From positions 1 to 64,000 of the forward strand of contig CAYPET010000006.1 in NCBI GenBank assembly GCA_964409905.1: 64,000 nt of DNA, read 5' to 3'. The notes under the pieces are model-generated. The model saw nothing but the letters and a program-made list of their open reading frames with translations. It searched no databases and was not told where the DNA came from. The position numbers were made by a program, and so were the translations under genes. Below are positions 17,692 to 28,300 of this stretch, piece by piece. Origin of the DNA: JAGNRR01 sp964409905 (GTDB lineage: Bacteria; Bacteroidota; Bacteroidia; Chitinophagales; Chitinophagaceae). Within the stretch, counting starts at the first letter, position 1. Each line of letters opens with the position of its first letter.

Positions 17692-20600
17692 ATGAAAAAT
17701 TTCATTGCGCTGCTCATTATGCTATGTAGCTGGATGTTTGTTTTTGCTCAGGATGTTGATTATCGCTCAAGCTCGAATAAACACTATTGGAAAAACAGAA
17801 AACCATATCCGGGGTATTGGCAACAGGACGTGCACTATACCATACAAGCTGATATAAACGAACAAACAAATGTGATCGACGCAAAACAAAAGTTGGTGTA
17901 TTACAATAATTCACCAAATGACTTACGAGTTGTTTACTTTCATTTGTATCAGAATGCATTTACAAAAAACAGTTACCTGAGTGATCTGCATGAATCGAAT
18001 GGAGAACCCGTAAATGATTTAGGAAAGTATCAGGCGGCAGGCCTAGGCACCGTTGTTGAAAATCTCAAGGTAAATGGCAAAAAAGTAAAAACAGAACTGG
18101 ACAACACCATCTTAAAGGTTTACCTCAACGAACCTATTGCAAGTGGCGCTTCAGCAACTTTTGAGATGTCGTTTGTTACCTTTTTTGATAGCAAAGGGTT
18201 TAGACGTCGCATGGCAGAGTATAAAAATTGGGGCTGGACGCATTTTAATGGTGTACACTGGTATCCCAGGATTTGTGTTTATGACATGAAAAAAGGTTGG
18301 GATCTGGACCAGCATTTGAACAAAGAATTATACGGCGATTATGGTCGATTTGATGTGGATTTGACTTTTGCCAACAATTATGTAGTTGAAGCTACCGGGC
18401 AACTTATGAATCCTCAAGAAGTGTTTCCTGGTGATTTACGAGAGCGATTGGATATTAAAAATTTTAAGGATAAACCATGGGGGAGTAAGCCATCAACAAT
18501 AACACCATATGACAGCACAAAGCGGAAAGCATGGCGATATACTGCTGTCAATGTTCATGATTTTGCCTTTACCGCAGACCCCGCTTATCGCCTTGGTGAG
18601 GCGGAGTGGAATGGGGTAAAATGTATTGCCATCGTTGACGAGTCACATTGTTCCGGCTGGCAAGAAACACCTGAGTATATGACGCGCATTATCAAAACAT
18701 TTTCAGAAGACTTTGGCATGTACGAGTATCCGAAAATCGTGGCGGCTGATGCCCGCGATGGGATGGAGTATCCCATGATAACATTGGATGGTGGAAGAAA
18801 TCCCGATAATCATGGCCTATTGATTCATGAAATTGCGCATAATTGGTTTTATGGTATGATAGGAAATAACGAAACATATCGAGCCGCCTTGGATGAAGGG
18901 TTTACACAATTCCTCACTTCGTGGGGGCAAGAAAAAATTGATGGCACCTACATAACTGCCACACCCCCAACCAACAAATATTTATTAAAGCACAAAAAAC
19001 CAATACCGGCTCGTGAGCGTTCTGTTTTTTATCGATACGTAAACGATGTTGTTCGGGCCGAAGATGCTCATTTGAATACACATTCAAATGACTTTGATGG
19101 CGCCATTGGTCATGGTAATGGTTATGCATTGGTTTATTACAAAACGGCCACAATGCTCTATAATCTGCAGTATGTATTGGGAGAAGAAAAATTCCTCAAT
19201 GCCATGAAGCAATATGTAGCGCAATGGAAATTTTGTCACCCTTATTTTGACGATTTCAGAAAATCAATTTCGCAATATGCCGACCAAGACCTTGATTGGT
19301 TTTTTGATCAGTTTCTCGAAACGACCAAAACACTGGATTACGGCATCACGAAGATTGTGAAAAGTAAAACCAGTGACCGCTATACTATTCGGTTGAGACG
19401 GAAGGGTGAAATGCAAATGCCTTTGGATGTGCGGGTAGTAGCAAAGAATGGGACCGTGCATGATTACTATATCCCGAACCAACCTTATAGTAAAGAGACG
19501 AATGCTACACATTTGCCAAAATGGTATGGTTGGGGGATATTGAATAGAAACTATTCATTTGTCGCTACGGTGCCCGGAGGAATTCGGTCTGTAGAGATTG
19601 ATCCAACACACAGACTCCCTGATATGAACCCGCTTGACAATGCTAAAACACGCGGGAGCTTGTTTAATAAAAATTATGTGTTCGAGTTTGACCGAGGCCT
19701 CAATCAATTTCCGAATCGTAAAAAATACATTACCTACTGGCGGCCCGATGTATGGTGGAATCCGGTAGACGGTATCAAGGCAGGTTTACATGCCGAGGGT
19801 AGTTTTTTAAACTATGCCAAAAAGTTTGATGCGACGGTGTGGTTCAATACGCATATACTGCAGGGCGAGGATTATCTGGTAGGCGCCAACGACGGTTTTT
19901 ATGATAAACACCGCATGTTTGACTACACATTTAACTATGCTACGCCCATCCGCAGTACAGACAATAAGGTGGCCTGGGGCATGGGCAGCCGCATGATGGA
20001 AGGCTTTGCGAAGCATTATGCCTATGTGGATTATGAGCCCAACCACAATAATCGTTTTCGCTTTGGGGTGAATTCGCTTTATCGCTTTGGCAATTTCAAT
20101 CGCGATTATTTGTTTTTTCCCAACGAGTGGACGAGCGATGTGAGCGACAATGGTAACGACATGACCAACACCTTTGTGCAGGCCGATTGGTTTAAAAATT
20201 ACCGACGCGTGCGTTCGAGTGGTAACTTCCGCGCCAGCCTGCGCTTGCCGTTGCCGGTCTTGTTTGATAGGGACAATTACAATTACAGTTATCTCGAAGG
20301 CGAGCTAAAGCATTATACCGCCTGGAAAAAGTTTGATGTACGCGGCCGACTGTTTGGCCGCGTAGGTGTGGGCAACCTCATACCGACGGAGAGTGCCCTT
20401 TATTTGCAAGGCGCCAATCCCGAAGAGCTCATGGAGAATAAATACACCCGCACGCATGGCATTATGCCAAGTAGTTTGGGCGGCTACTCAACCACCGACT
20501 TTGCCAATATGCATGCCGGTGGCGGATTGAACCTGCGGGGCTATACCGGCTATTATGCCATAGACGAAGATGGCAATGGCGACCTGTACATCAATTACAA

Positions 20601-20961
20601 AGGACTGAGCGGTGCGAGCGCCAGCCTGGAGGTAGACTTTGACCGTTACATACCCATTCGTCCGAAGCGTTTGCGCGAGTACCTGCATTTCGACACCTAT
20701 TTGTTTGCCGATGGTGGTGTAATAACGCGGGGCGAACTGAATGCGGCCGACATTACCGAAATGAATCCGACCACCCAATGGGCCAAGTTTAGAATGGACG
20801 CCGGTGTAGGTGTGGCTATGACGATAAAAAAATGGGGCGTGTTTGACAAGGCCAAACCTTTGACGATACGTTTTGACATGCCATTTTTCTTAAGCGCACC
20901 GCCCTTTGGTCAGGAGTATACCGACTTTAGGTGGGTGATAGGCGTGAATAGAGCATTTTAA
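17692..20961 (+). CDS. M1 metallopeptidase fused to a probable outer-membrane barrel
   Basis: A 1089-residue protein with a signal peptide (MKNFIALLIMLCSWMFVFAQ). The first about 650 residues are an M1 (aminopeptidase N-like) peptidase. The zinc site is H379-E380-x-x-H383 with E402 eighteen residues on, and the substrate motif reads DGMEYPMI instead of GAMEN. From about residue 680 (nt 19736) the sequence becomes strand-rich with aromatic girdles, a GGGLNLRGYTGYY segment reminiscent of the Omp85 VRGY loop, a FADGGVI strand and a terminal Phe (VIGVNRAF), as in outer-membrane barrels. This suggests a peptidase anchored by its own barrel (inference). Base composition changes to higher GC at the domain junction. 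ATG 17692 is chosen because it begins the signal peptide. Confidence 0.85.
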   Translation: MKNFIALLIMLCSWMFVFAQDVDYRSSSNKHYWKNRKPYPGYWQQDVHYTIQADINEQTNVIDAKQKLVYYNNSPNDLRVVYFHLYQNAFTKNSYLSDLHESNGEPVNDLGKYQAAGLGTVVENLKVNGKKVKTELDNTILKVYLNEPIASGASATFEMSFVTFFDSKGFRRRMAEYKNWGWTHFNGVHWYPRICVYDMKKGWDLDQHLNKELYGDYGRFDVDLTFANNYVVEATGQLMNPQEVFPGDLRERLDIKNFKDKPWGSKPSTITPYDSTKRKAWRYTAVNVHDFAFTADPAYRLGEAEWNGVKCIAIVDESHCSGWQETPEYMTRIIKTFSEDFGMYEYPKIVAADARDGMEYPMITLDGGRNPDNHGLLIHEIAHNWFYGMIGNNETYRAALDEGFTQFLTSWGQEKIDGTYITATPPTNKYLLKHKKPIPARERSVFYRYVNDVVRAEDAHLNTHSNDFDGAIGHGNGYALVYYKTATMLYNLQYVLGEEKFLNAMKQYVAQWKFCHPYFDDFRKSISQYADQDLDWFFDQFLETTKTLDYGITKIVKSKTSDRYTIRLRRKGEMQMPLDVRVVAKNGTVHDYYIPNQPYSKETNATHLPKWYGWGILNRNYSFVATVPGGIRSVEIDPTHRLPDMNPLDNAKTRGSLFNKNYVFEFDRGLNQFPNRKKYITYWRPDVWWNPVDGIKAGLHAEGSFLNYAKKFDATVWFNTHILQGEDYLVGANDGFYDKHRMFDYTFNYATPIRSTDNKVAWGMGSRMMEGFAKHYAYVDYEPNHNNRFRFGVNSLYRFGNFNRDYLFFPNEWTSDVSDNGNDMTNTFVQADWFKNYRRVRSSGNFRASLRLPLPVLFDRDNYNYSYLEGELKHYTAWKKFDVRGRLFGRVGVGNLIPTESALYLQGANPEELMENKYTRTHGIMPSSLGGYSTTDFANMHAGGGLNLRGYTGYYAIDEDGNGDLYINYKGLSGASASLEVDFDRYIPIRPKRLREYLHFDTYLFADGGVITRGELNAADITEMNPTTQWAKFRMDAGVGVAMTIKKWGVFDKAKPLTIRFDMPFFLSAPPFGQEYTDFRWVIGVNRAF

Positions 20962-21004
20962 ATAATAGATGAAAAGTCACGATATTTGGTGGCTTTTTTC
21001 TGCT

Positions 21005-22054
21005 CTATTCTTTGGGCTTATACTGCACAAAGCGGTCTTTGAGGGCGTCTTTTGATTTATTAAAAATCATAATGCCGCGGTCTTTGCCTTGTCGGAGCTT
21101 TTTTTGTTCTTCCTCGGGTAGCTGCAGGACGTCCATACATTCTTGCGAGCAGCAGTTTTGCATTTTTTCTTTGCAGGCATCACATTGTATAAACAGTAAA
21201 TGACAACCGGAATTGGCGCAGTTGGTATGCAGGTCAAAAGGCTGGCCGCACTGATGGCATTGGGCAATCACATCATCGGATATGCGCTCGGCCATGCGGT
21301 CGTCGAAGACGAAGTTGCGCCCCACGAAATAGTTATCCAGTCCCATTTCACGCACCTGATGGGCATAGTTGATAATGCCCCCTTCGACGTGATACACCTT
21401 GTCGAATCCTTTGTACTTGAGGTAGGCACTGGCTTTTTCGCAGCGGATACCGCCGGTGCAATACATGATGATGTTTTTATCTTTCTGATCTTGCAGCATT
21501 TCTTCGGCCATGGGCAATTGCTCGCGAAAGGTGTCGCTGGGCACTTCGATGGCGTTTTTAAAATGGCCAACCTCGTATTCGTAATGGTTGCGCATGTCTA
21601 CAATGATGGTATTCTCGTCTTTGGCCAGTTCGTTAAATTCCTTAGCCTTGAGGTAGGTGCCTTTGTTGCTGGGGTTGAAGTCCGGGATATCGATGCCGTC
21701 GGCCACAATTTTGTTGCGGACTTTTATTTTCAATACATAAAAGGCTTTGTTGTTGTCCTCCACGGCAATGTTTAGGCGAATCTGGTCGAGTTCCGGTATG
21801 GAATAAATGTAATTGCGTAGGGCATCCAGGTTTTCGGAGGGCACGTTGATTTGTGCGTTGATGCCTTCTTCGGCCACGTATACCCGACCAAATACCCCCA
21901 ATTGACTAAAATGCAGGAATAAAGTGTCACGAAATTCCTTCGGATTTTCGATAGGGAAGTACTTGTAAAAAGAAATGGTGTGTCGGGGCGTGTTGTCGTA
22001 TTGGATTTTCTCCTTGAGCTCTTTTTTTGAGAGCCGATTGCGTAGTTCTGCCAT
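21005..22054 (-). CDS. trhO: tRNA uridine(34) hydroxylase, rhodanese family
   Basis: A 349-residue TrhO (YceA) enzyme, which hydroxylates uridine 34 of tRNA on the route to 5-methoxy- or carboxymethoxyuridine. The N-terminal acylphosphatase-like part (YKYFPIENPKEFRDTLF, GRVYVAEEGINAQ) is followed by a rhodanese domain with catalytic Cys in CTGGIRCEKA near residue 200. A Cys-rich C-terminal tail (CHQCGQPFDLHTNCANSGCH, CDACKEKMQNCCSQEC) probably binds zinc. It is convergent with the M1 peptidase and shares that gene's GC-rich tract. A near-consensus promoter lies about 50 nt upstream. Confidence 0.93.
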   Translation of the reverse strand: MAELRNRLSKKELKEKIQYDNTPRHTISFYKYFPIENPKEFRDTLFLHFSQLGVFGRVYVAEEGINAQINVPSENLDALRNYIYSIPELDQIRLNIAVEDNNKAFYVLKIKVRNKIVADGIDIPDFNPSNKGTYLKAKEFNELAKDENTIIVDMRNHYEYEVGHFKNAIEVPSDTFREQLPMAEEMLQDQKDKNIIMYCTGGIRCEKASAYLKYKGFDKVYHVEGGIINYAHQVREMGLDNYFVGRNFVFDDRMAERISDDVIAQCHQCGQPFDLHTNCANSGCHLLFIQCDACKEKMQNCCSQECMDVLQLPEEEQKKLRQGKDRGIMIFNKSKDALKDRFVQYKPKE

Positions 22055-22103
22055 TTGTTAATTATTTAGAGTCGATTGTAGGTCGAGCAAATGATTACAA
22101 ACG

Positions 22104-22133
22104 CAAAGGTAATCAACCAAACGAAGTGGCAAA
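22104..22133 (-). promoter_or_regulatory. Promoter of trhO
   Basis: On the minus strand TTTG (22133-22130) and TACCTTTG (22111-22104) are 18 nt apart, one nt short of the standard spacing, about 50 nt before the ATG. Confidence 0.5.
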
Positions 22134-22383
22134 TTGATATTTCTCAATGAATCTTATCTTATCTTGAAATTGGTTTTTTTCTTCAATAAATACGCTTTAA
22201 CATAGGTTTAATGCCTATTTTTATACATGTCCTTTAATATGTTTTACACATAAATGTTAAAATGAGGGCTTTTTTGGCGTCTGAAAAAGGCATTATTTGG
22301 TCTAATTATTGATTATTAGAAGAAAGATTAGGAAATAGATAATTAAAGAATTTAGGTTTTAGGTGAACAACGTATCAATTTTT
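22134..22383. other. AT-rich intergenic region upstream of the second giant gene
   Basis: It holds no open frame of note. It must contain the promoter of the 22384 gene, but no well-spaced TTTG/TAnnTTTG pair was found. Confidence 0.5.
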
Positions 22384-25300
22384 ATGAAAAAAATGCTTGT
22401 ACTTATCTTGGTGTTATGTGCATTTGGTGCGCACGCTCAGATGAGTGGAAATTATTCAATCAATAATTTATTACCTACAGCTGGTACAAATTTTAATTCG
22501 TTTTCCGATGCTGTGTCGGCGTTAAATTCACAGGGTGTCATCGGCCCGGTGGTATTTAATGTAACTTCAAATCAAACTTTTACAGAGCAGGTCGAAATAC
22601 CCGAAATATCCGGTGCTAGTGCTGTGAATACCATAACCTTTAATGGTAACGGCTCCAAAATTCAATATAATACACCGAATAGTGCGCGGCCGTTCGCATT
22701 GCGTCTGAAAGGGGCTGACTACTTTCGATTCAACCGAATTGTGTTTGATCGCTTGGAATCTGGAAAAGCTTTTGCAGTGCATATTCTTGATAGTGCTAGA
22801 AATAATGTGTTTGATAGTTGTGAGGTGAATTTATTGCCTGGTACACCCAGCACAAGTTTTCAAATAGGGTTTTTGATTAATACAGACTCAACTATTGCTT
22901 TTGGCGGGGGGCTACTTCCGAATGATAGTATCATCATTCAGCATTGCACGGTAAATAACGCGTATAATGGTATTTGTATCAGTGGGGCAGCAGCAGAAAC
23001 TAATACGAATGTCATCATCGAAGATTGTAAAATAAAAGATGTTTTCTTTAGCGGTATTCAGGCTCGATATTGCAAGTCTTTTCGTGCTATCAAAAATGAA
23101 TTTTGGAATCCAAATCGCACCACATTCTCACCGGTACAGCTTACCGGTATTGAAATCCATTCGGGTATGCCCAGTGCGCGTATTGAAAAAAATAGTTTTC
23201 ATGATCCTTTTTTCGCTGTTCCTTCTGCCAGCACGAATCCTGCATATTATGGTATTACCATAGAAGACTCCTCAAAATTGGGAAGTGAAATTATTGTAGC
23301 CAATAACCTGATAGGGAATATTCAGTCTCTTGGTACTCTTACCGGAATAAATTGTGAAAATGCCAGCCATGTGCGCATACTGCATAATACGATTTCTTTT
23401 GACGATCCGATTGTAAGTTCTTTTAGTCACAACGGTATTCAGTTAATAGGCAATACACCTCAGAATATTGAAATAAGAAATAATCTAATATCGCTTACCG
23501 GTGGAGAGTGCGTGGGGGTAAACAATAAATATTTTTTACAAATAAATAGCTCCAGTGTTGTCTGCGACAATAATAATTTTTATTTTGATAACGGAGGGAT
23601 ACAACCACCTAGGTGGTTGTATCAAACAGTAAGTTATACATCCTTGGCAAGTTGGCAAACGGCAAATGGCGGTGCCTTTGATCAAAACTCTACCGTAATA
23701 GATCCTTATTTTACTGCCGCCTATGTGCCTTCGAATGCATTTTTGGGTAATACTGCGGTGCCAACCACTTTTGTATCTGATGATATTTTGGGCAATGCAA
23801 GGTCTGCCACTGTGCCAGATATCGGTGCATACGAATGGAGTTGTGCCCCGTTAAATGGGATATATACTATAAATCCTTTGCTGCCAACCTCAGCAACAAA
23901 TTTTCAAACTTTTGGAGCTGTCACCAGAGCGCTTGGATGTGGTGTGAGCGGTCCTGTTGTTTTTAATGTGGCCAGCGCAACTCTATTCAATGAGCAGGTG
24001 GATATTCCTGAAATTATTGGGGCATCACCCACGAATACAATTACGTTTAACGGAAATAGTAGCACGATTTCATATTCGGCCTGCGCCTTGTCAAGCATAC
24101 ATATTTTGCGTTTGAATGGAGCAGATTATTGCCGATTTAATGATTTTATTTTTGAAAGTACATCGTTGTCTTTCGGGAATGCTGTTCATTTATTTAATGC
24201 TGCAGATAATAACATCTTCACCAATTGTCAATTGAAGAATGTTATTGGTATTGCCTCTTCTCAGTTAATTGGTTTGGCTATTAGTAATCATCCTTATTTT
24301 GCAACCAGTCCCACTATCGGTTCTACACCTTCCTGTAGCAATAATATTTTTTTAAATTGTGTATTCGAAGGCGGTTATTATAATGTAGCCGTTACCGGTC
24401 GCACAGGTTTCCCAACCAGTAATAATCAATTTTTGAACTGTCAGTTTAAAGATGCTTATAAGAAAGGGATGATTGTGGAGTTACAAACCGGATTAATTGT
24501 ATCTGATTGTGATTTTTCAAGACCTACTGTTACGAACCTCATAGATTATACCGGGGTTGAATTAGTGGGAGGTGTTTCGAGCTCCAGTATTCAGAGAAAT
24601 CATTTTCATGACCCGGCTTCGGCTAATCCAAGTGTGAATGCACCACAAGCGGCCATTTATATTTCATCACCTGCAACTGTAGGTAATGAAAATATTATTT
24701 TGAATAATTTGATTTCTGATTTTAACTCTGCCGGTCCGCAATATGGTATTTGGCTGGTGGGGGCTACACATTGTCGGATTTATCACAATACTATCGATTT
24801 TTCGACATCATTAAATGCCAATCAACCTGCTACTGGTGTTTTTCAACAGACGGGTGGTAATGGCATAGACATACGTAACAACATCATCACTATCACCAAA
24901 GCGAATGGTACTAAAACCGGGCTTAGCTTGCTAACCCCTTCTACAATTTGTGACTATAATAATGTCTATGTAAACGGTACCAATGGGATCAATTTTTATG
25001 GTCGCTTTGGTGTTAATGCCGCAGATCTTAGTGCATGGCAGGCATTAAATGGCGGGGCTTTTGGACAAAATTCATCTGAAGTTGACCCCGTATATTTTAA
25101 CCCATCAACTTTTGACTTTACTCCAACAAATGGTTTTATAAATAACACTGGTTTCCCTCTAGGTATTAGTAATGATATTAATACTGCACCTCGATCTTTG
25201 ACCACTCCTGACGTTGGCGCATTTGAATGGATTTGTGTAAACTTGGCGGGTAATTACACGATTAACCCTGCATTACCCGTGAGCGCAACGAATTACCAAA

Positions 25301-28300
25301 CGTTTACTTCGGTGGTATATGATTTATGTAATTGTGGCATTACTGGTCCAGTGGTTTTCGATGTTGCCCCTGGCAATATATTCAATGAGCAGATAAACAT
25401 TTGTGAAGTTTCAGGTGCATCTGCAACGAATACGATAACATTTAATGGCAACAATAGTACACTAACATATAACGCAACTTCAAGTGTTGGTAGGCATACT
25501 TTGCGTTTAGCAGGTTCTGATTATTTGCGGTTTAACAAGTTGAATATTCAAGCTACGGGCACTACCTATGGTCATGCTGTGCATCTTTACAATCAGGCGA
25601 ACAATAATATTTTTGATAGTTGCACTATCAGTGTAACATCGAATAGTACCAGTAATTCATTGTTAGGGTTTGCAATCAGTACAGATTCAAATTCTCTTAT
25701 TATCACTGGGGGCTTTGGTGGTTGTGATAGTAATGTTGTTAGCAATTCCACTATACAAGGAGGAGATAAATCGGTATCGCTTTATGGGAAGACATCGGAT
25801 AGACCCATGGCGAATCAGATCATAGATTGCAACTTATTAGATGCATATTCCAATGGACTGAGAATGACGAATACGGCTAATACCCTAGTTCTTAATAACT
25901 CTATTAGCCGACCAAGTCGAACATTATTGGGCAATTTTGAGGGAATCCGTTTTGGTGGTGATGTGAATGGGCTTATCTCAAAAAATCATGTCCACAACCC
26001 ATTTACAACGAACATTAATTCAACAAATACCTTCTCCGGCATTTATGCAGCAGGGACCATTCTGAGCGGAAATACCAACACGATTGTAAACAATCTAATT
26101 GAAGATATTCTATCACTTGGCCCACAGCATGGCATCTACATTTTTTCATCGGTTAACTACCTGAATGTCTGGCACAATACCATTGATTTAAATGCAACGA
26201 ATTCTGCATCCTTGCCTACTGCTTTGACGTATGGTATTTTTTGTGAGTCAAACAATAGTTTGATGGGGGTTGACATACGTAATAACAACGTCAGCATTGC
26301 ACGAGCTGGAAATATTAATAAATATGGGATAGCGATTATTTCAAATTCTACTGTCACTTGTGACTACAATAATATTTATGTAAACGGTAGTGGTAGTGGT
26401 AATTTTTACGGCCAATTCGCATCGACTAACTATCTTAACTTGTCAAACTGGCAAACTGCCAATGCAAATGCTTGGGGGCAGAACTCATTTAGTCTGGATC
26501 CACAATACGTTAATCCAACAGTAAATGATTATCGGCCAACTAACTTACTAATGGATAATATTGGTATACCATTAGGTATTGCCGATGATATATTAAATGT
26601 GACTCGCTCAACAATTGCCCCTGATGCTGGAGCCTATGAATTTGCATGTCCGGGTGGTGTATCAATTAGTTCAAGTTTTATCTCACCAACAGATACTACT
26701 ATCAGTTGTTTTGGTGCGGCAGACGGACAGATAGTGCTACAAGGATCCGCGGGAATTGCTCCTTATTCATATTTTATGAGTCAAGGAAGTATTACGAACA
26801 CAACTGGTTTGTTTAATAATCTTGACACAGGAAACTATACAGTGATTGTTTACGATGCAAGAGGATGTGTAGATACGGTGAATGTTACCATCAGCGAGCC
26901 TGGGCTACTGTTGATAGATAGTTTGGTGTTGACGCAACNNNNNNNNNNNNNNNNNNNNNNNNNNNNNNNNNNNNNNNNNNNNNNNNNNNNNNNNNNNNNN
27001 NNNNNNNNNNNNNNNNNNNNNNNNNNNNNNNNNNNNNNAGGGTAGTAATACATTTAGTAGTTTGGGTGGCGGGTTATATGTTGTGAATGTTACCGATGCG
27101 AATGGGTGCAGTGTGACGCAGAGTGCGAGCTTGAGTGCGCCGAATGCGCCTGTGATAACGAGTGTTGTAGACACACAGATAAGCTGTAATGGGTTAAACA
27201 ATGGTAGCCTGCAGATACAGGCTACAGGCAGCAGTTTGCTGAGTTATACATTACAGCCTGGCTCGTTGACGAATGGCAGTGGTTATTTTGGTCAGTTAAG
27301 CCCGAACACCTACACCATTACGATTAGCGATGTGAGCAATTGTACGGTGAGCACACAGGTTACCATCAGCGAGCCTGGGCTACTGTTGATAGATAGTTTG
27401 GTGTTGACGCAACCGACGTGTATTCCGGGCGGCGACGGCAGCATTGTAGTCTATGCGAGTGGTGGCAGTGTAGCTTATCAGTATAGTTTGGGATCGCTTA
27501 TCCAGGGTAGTAATACATTTAGTAGTTTGGGTGGCGGGTTATATGTTGTGAATGTTACTGATGCTAATGGGTGCAGTGTGACGCAGAGTGCGACCTTGAG
27601 TGCGGATCCAGCACCCGCAATACTTTCTGTTGTTGATACAAATGTTACTTGTTTTGGATTAAATAATGGTTCACTACAAGTGACTGCACAATCGAGTACC
27701 AGTTTTAATTATACTTTAATACCTGGTAATATTACAAATCTAAGTGGCTATTATAATAATTTATCTCCTAATACTTATACGGTCGTATTGACCGATGCCA
27801 ATGGTTGTACATCTTCAACAAGTGTTGTGATATCAACACCAGCACTGTTAACAATTGATAGCCTTGTTACAAATATACCAAGTTGTGTACCTGGAGGAGA
27901 TGGTTCAATCACTGTTTTTGCAACTGGAGGAACGCCACCGCTATTGTATAGTATTGGAGGACCTGGTCAGTCTAGTAATAATTTCCTCAACTTGAATTCA
28001 AGTAATTATCTGGTAACGGTTATTGATGCTAATAATTGCTTAGACACCATAACTGTTAACTTAAATACTCCGTCTGGCCCAATAATAACTTCGGTTGTGG
28101 ATACGAATGTGAGTTGTTTTGGGTTGAATAACGGCTCTGTACAAATTACAGGAAATGGAAATAGCGCGCTAACATATTCATTGCAGCCAGGCACTTTAAC
28201 GAATACAACTGGTTACTTTAATAATCTTGCACCAAATACTTATACGATAACCTTATCGGATGCAAATAATTGCAGTGTAACTACGCAAGTTGTAATTACT

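Noticed and set aside
21200..21775. Plus-strand 191-codon open frame within trhO
   Set aside because: Runs antisense to a certain gene in a GC-rich tract, where long antisense frames occur by chance.
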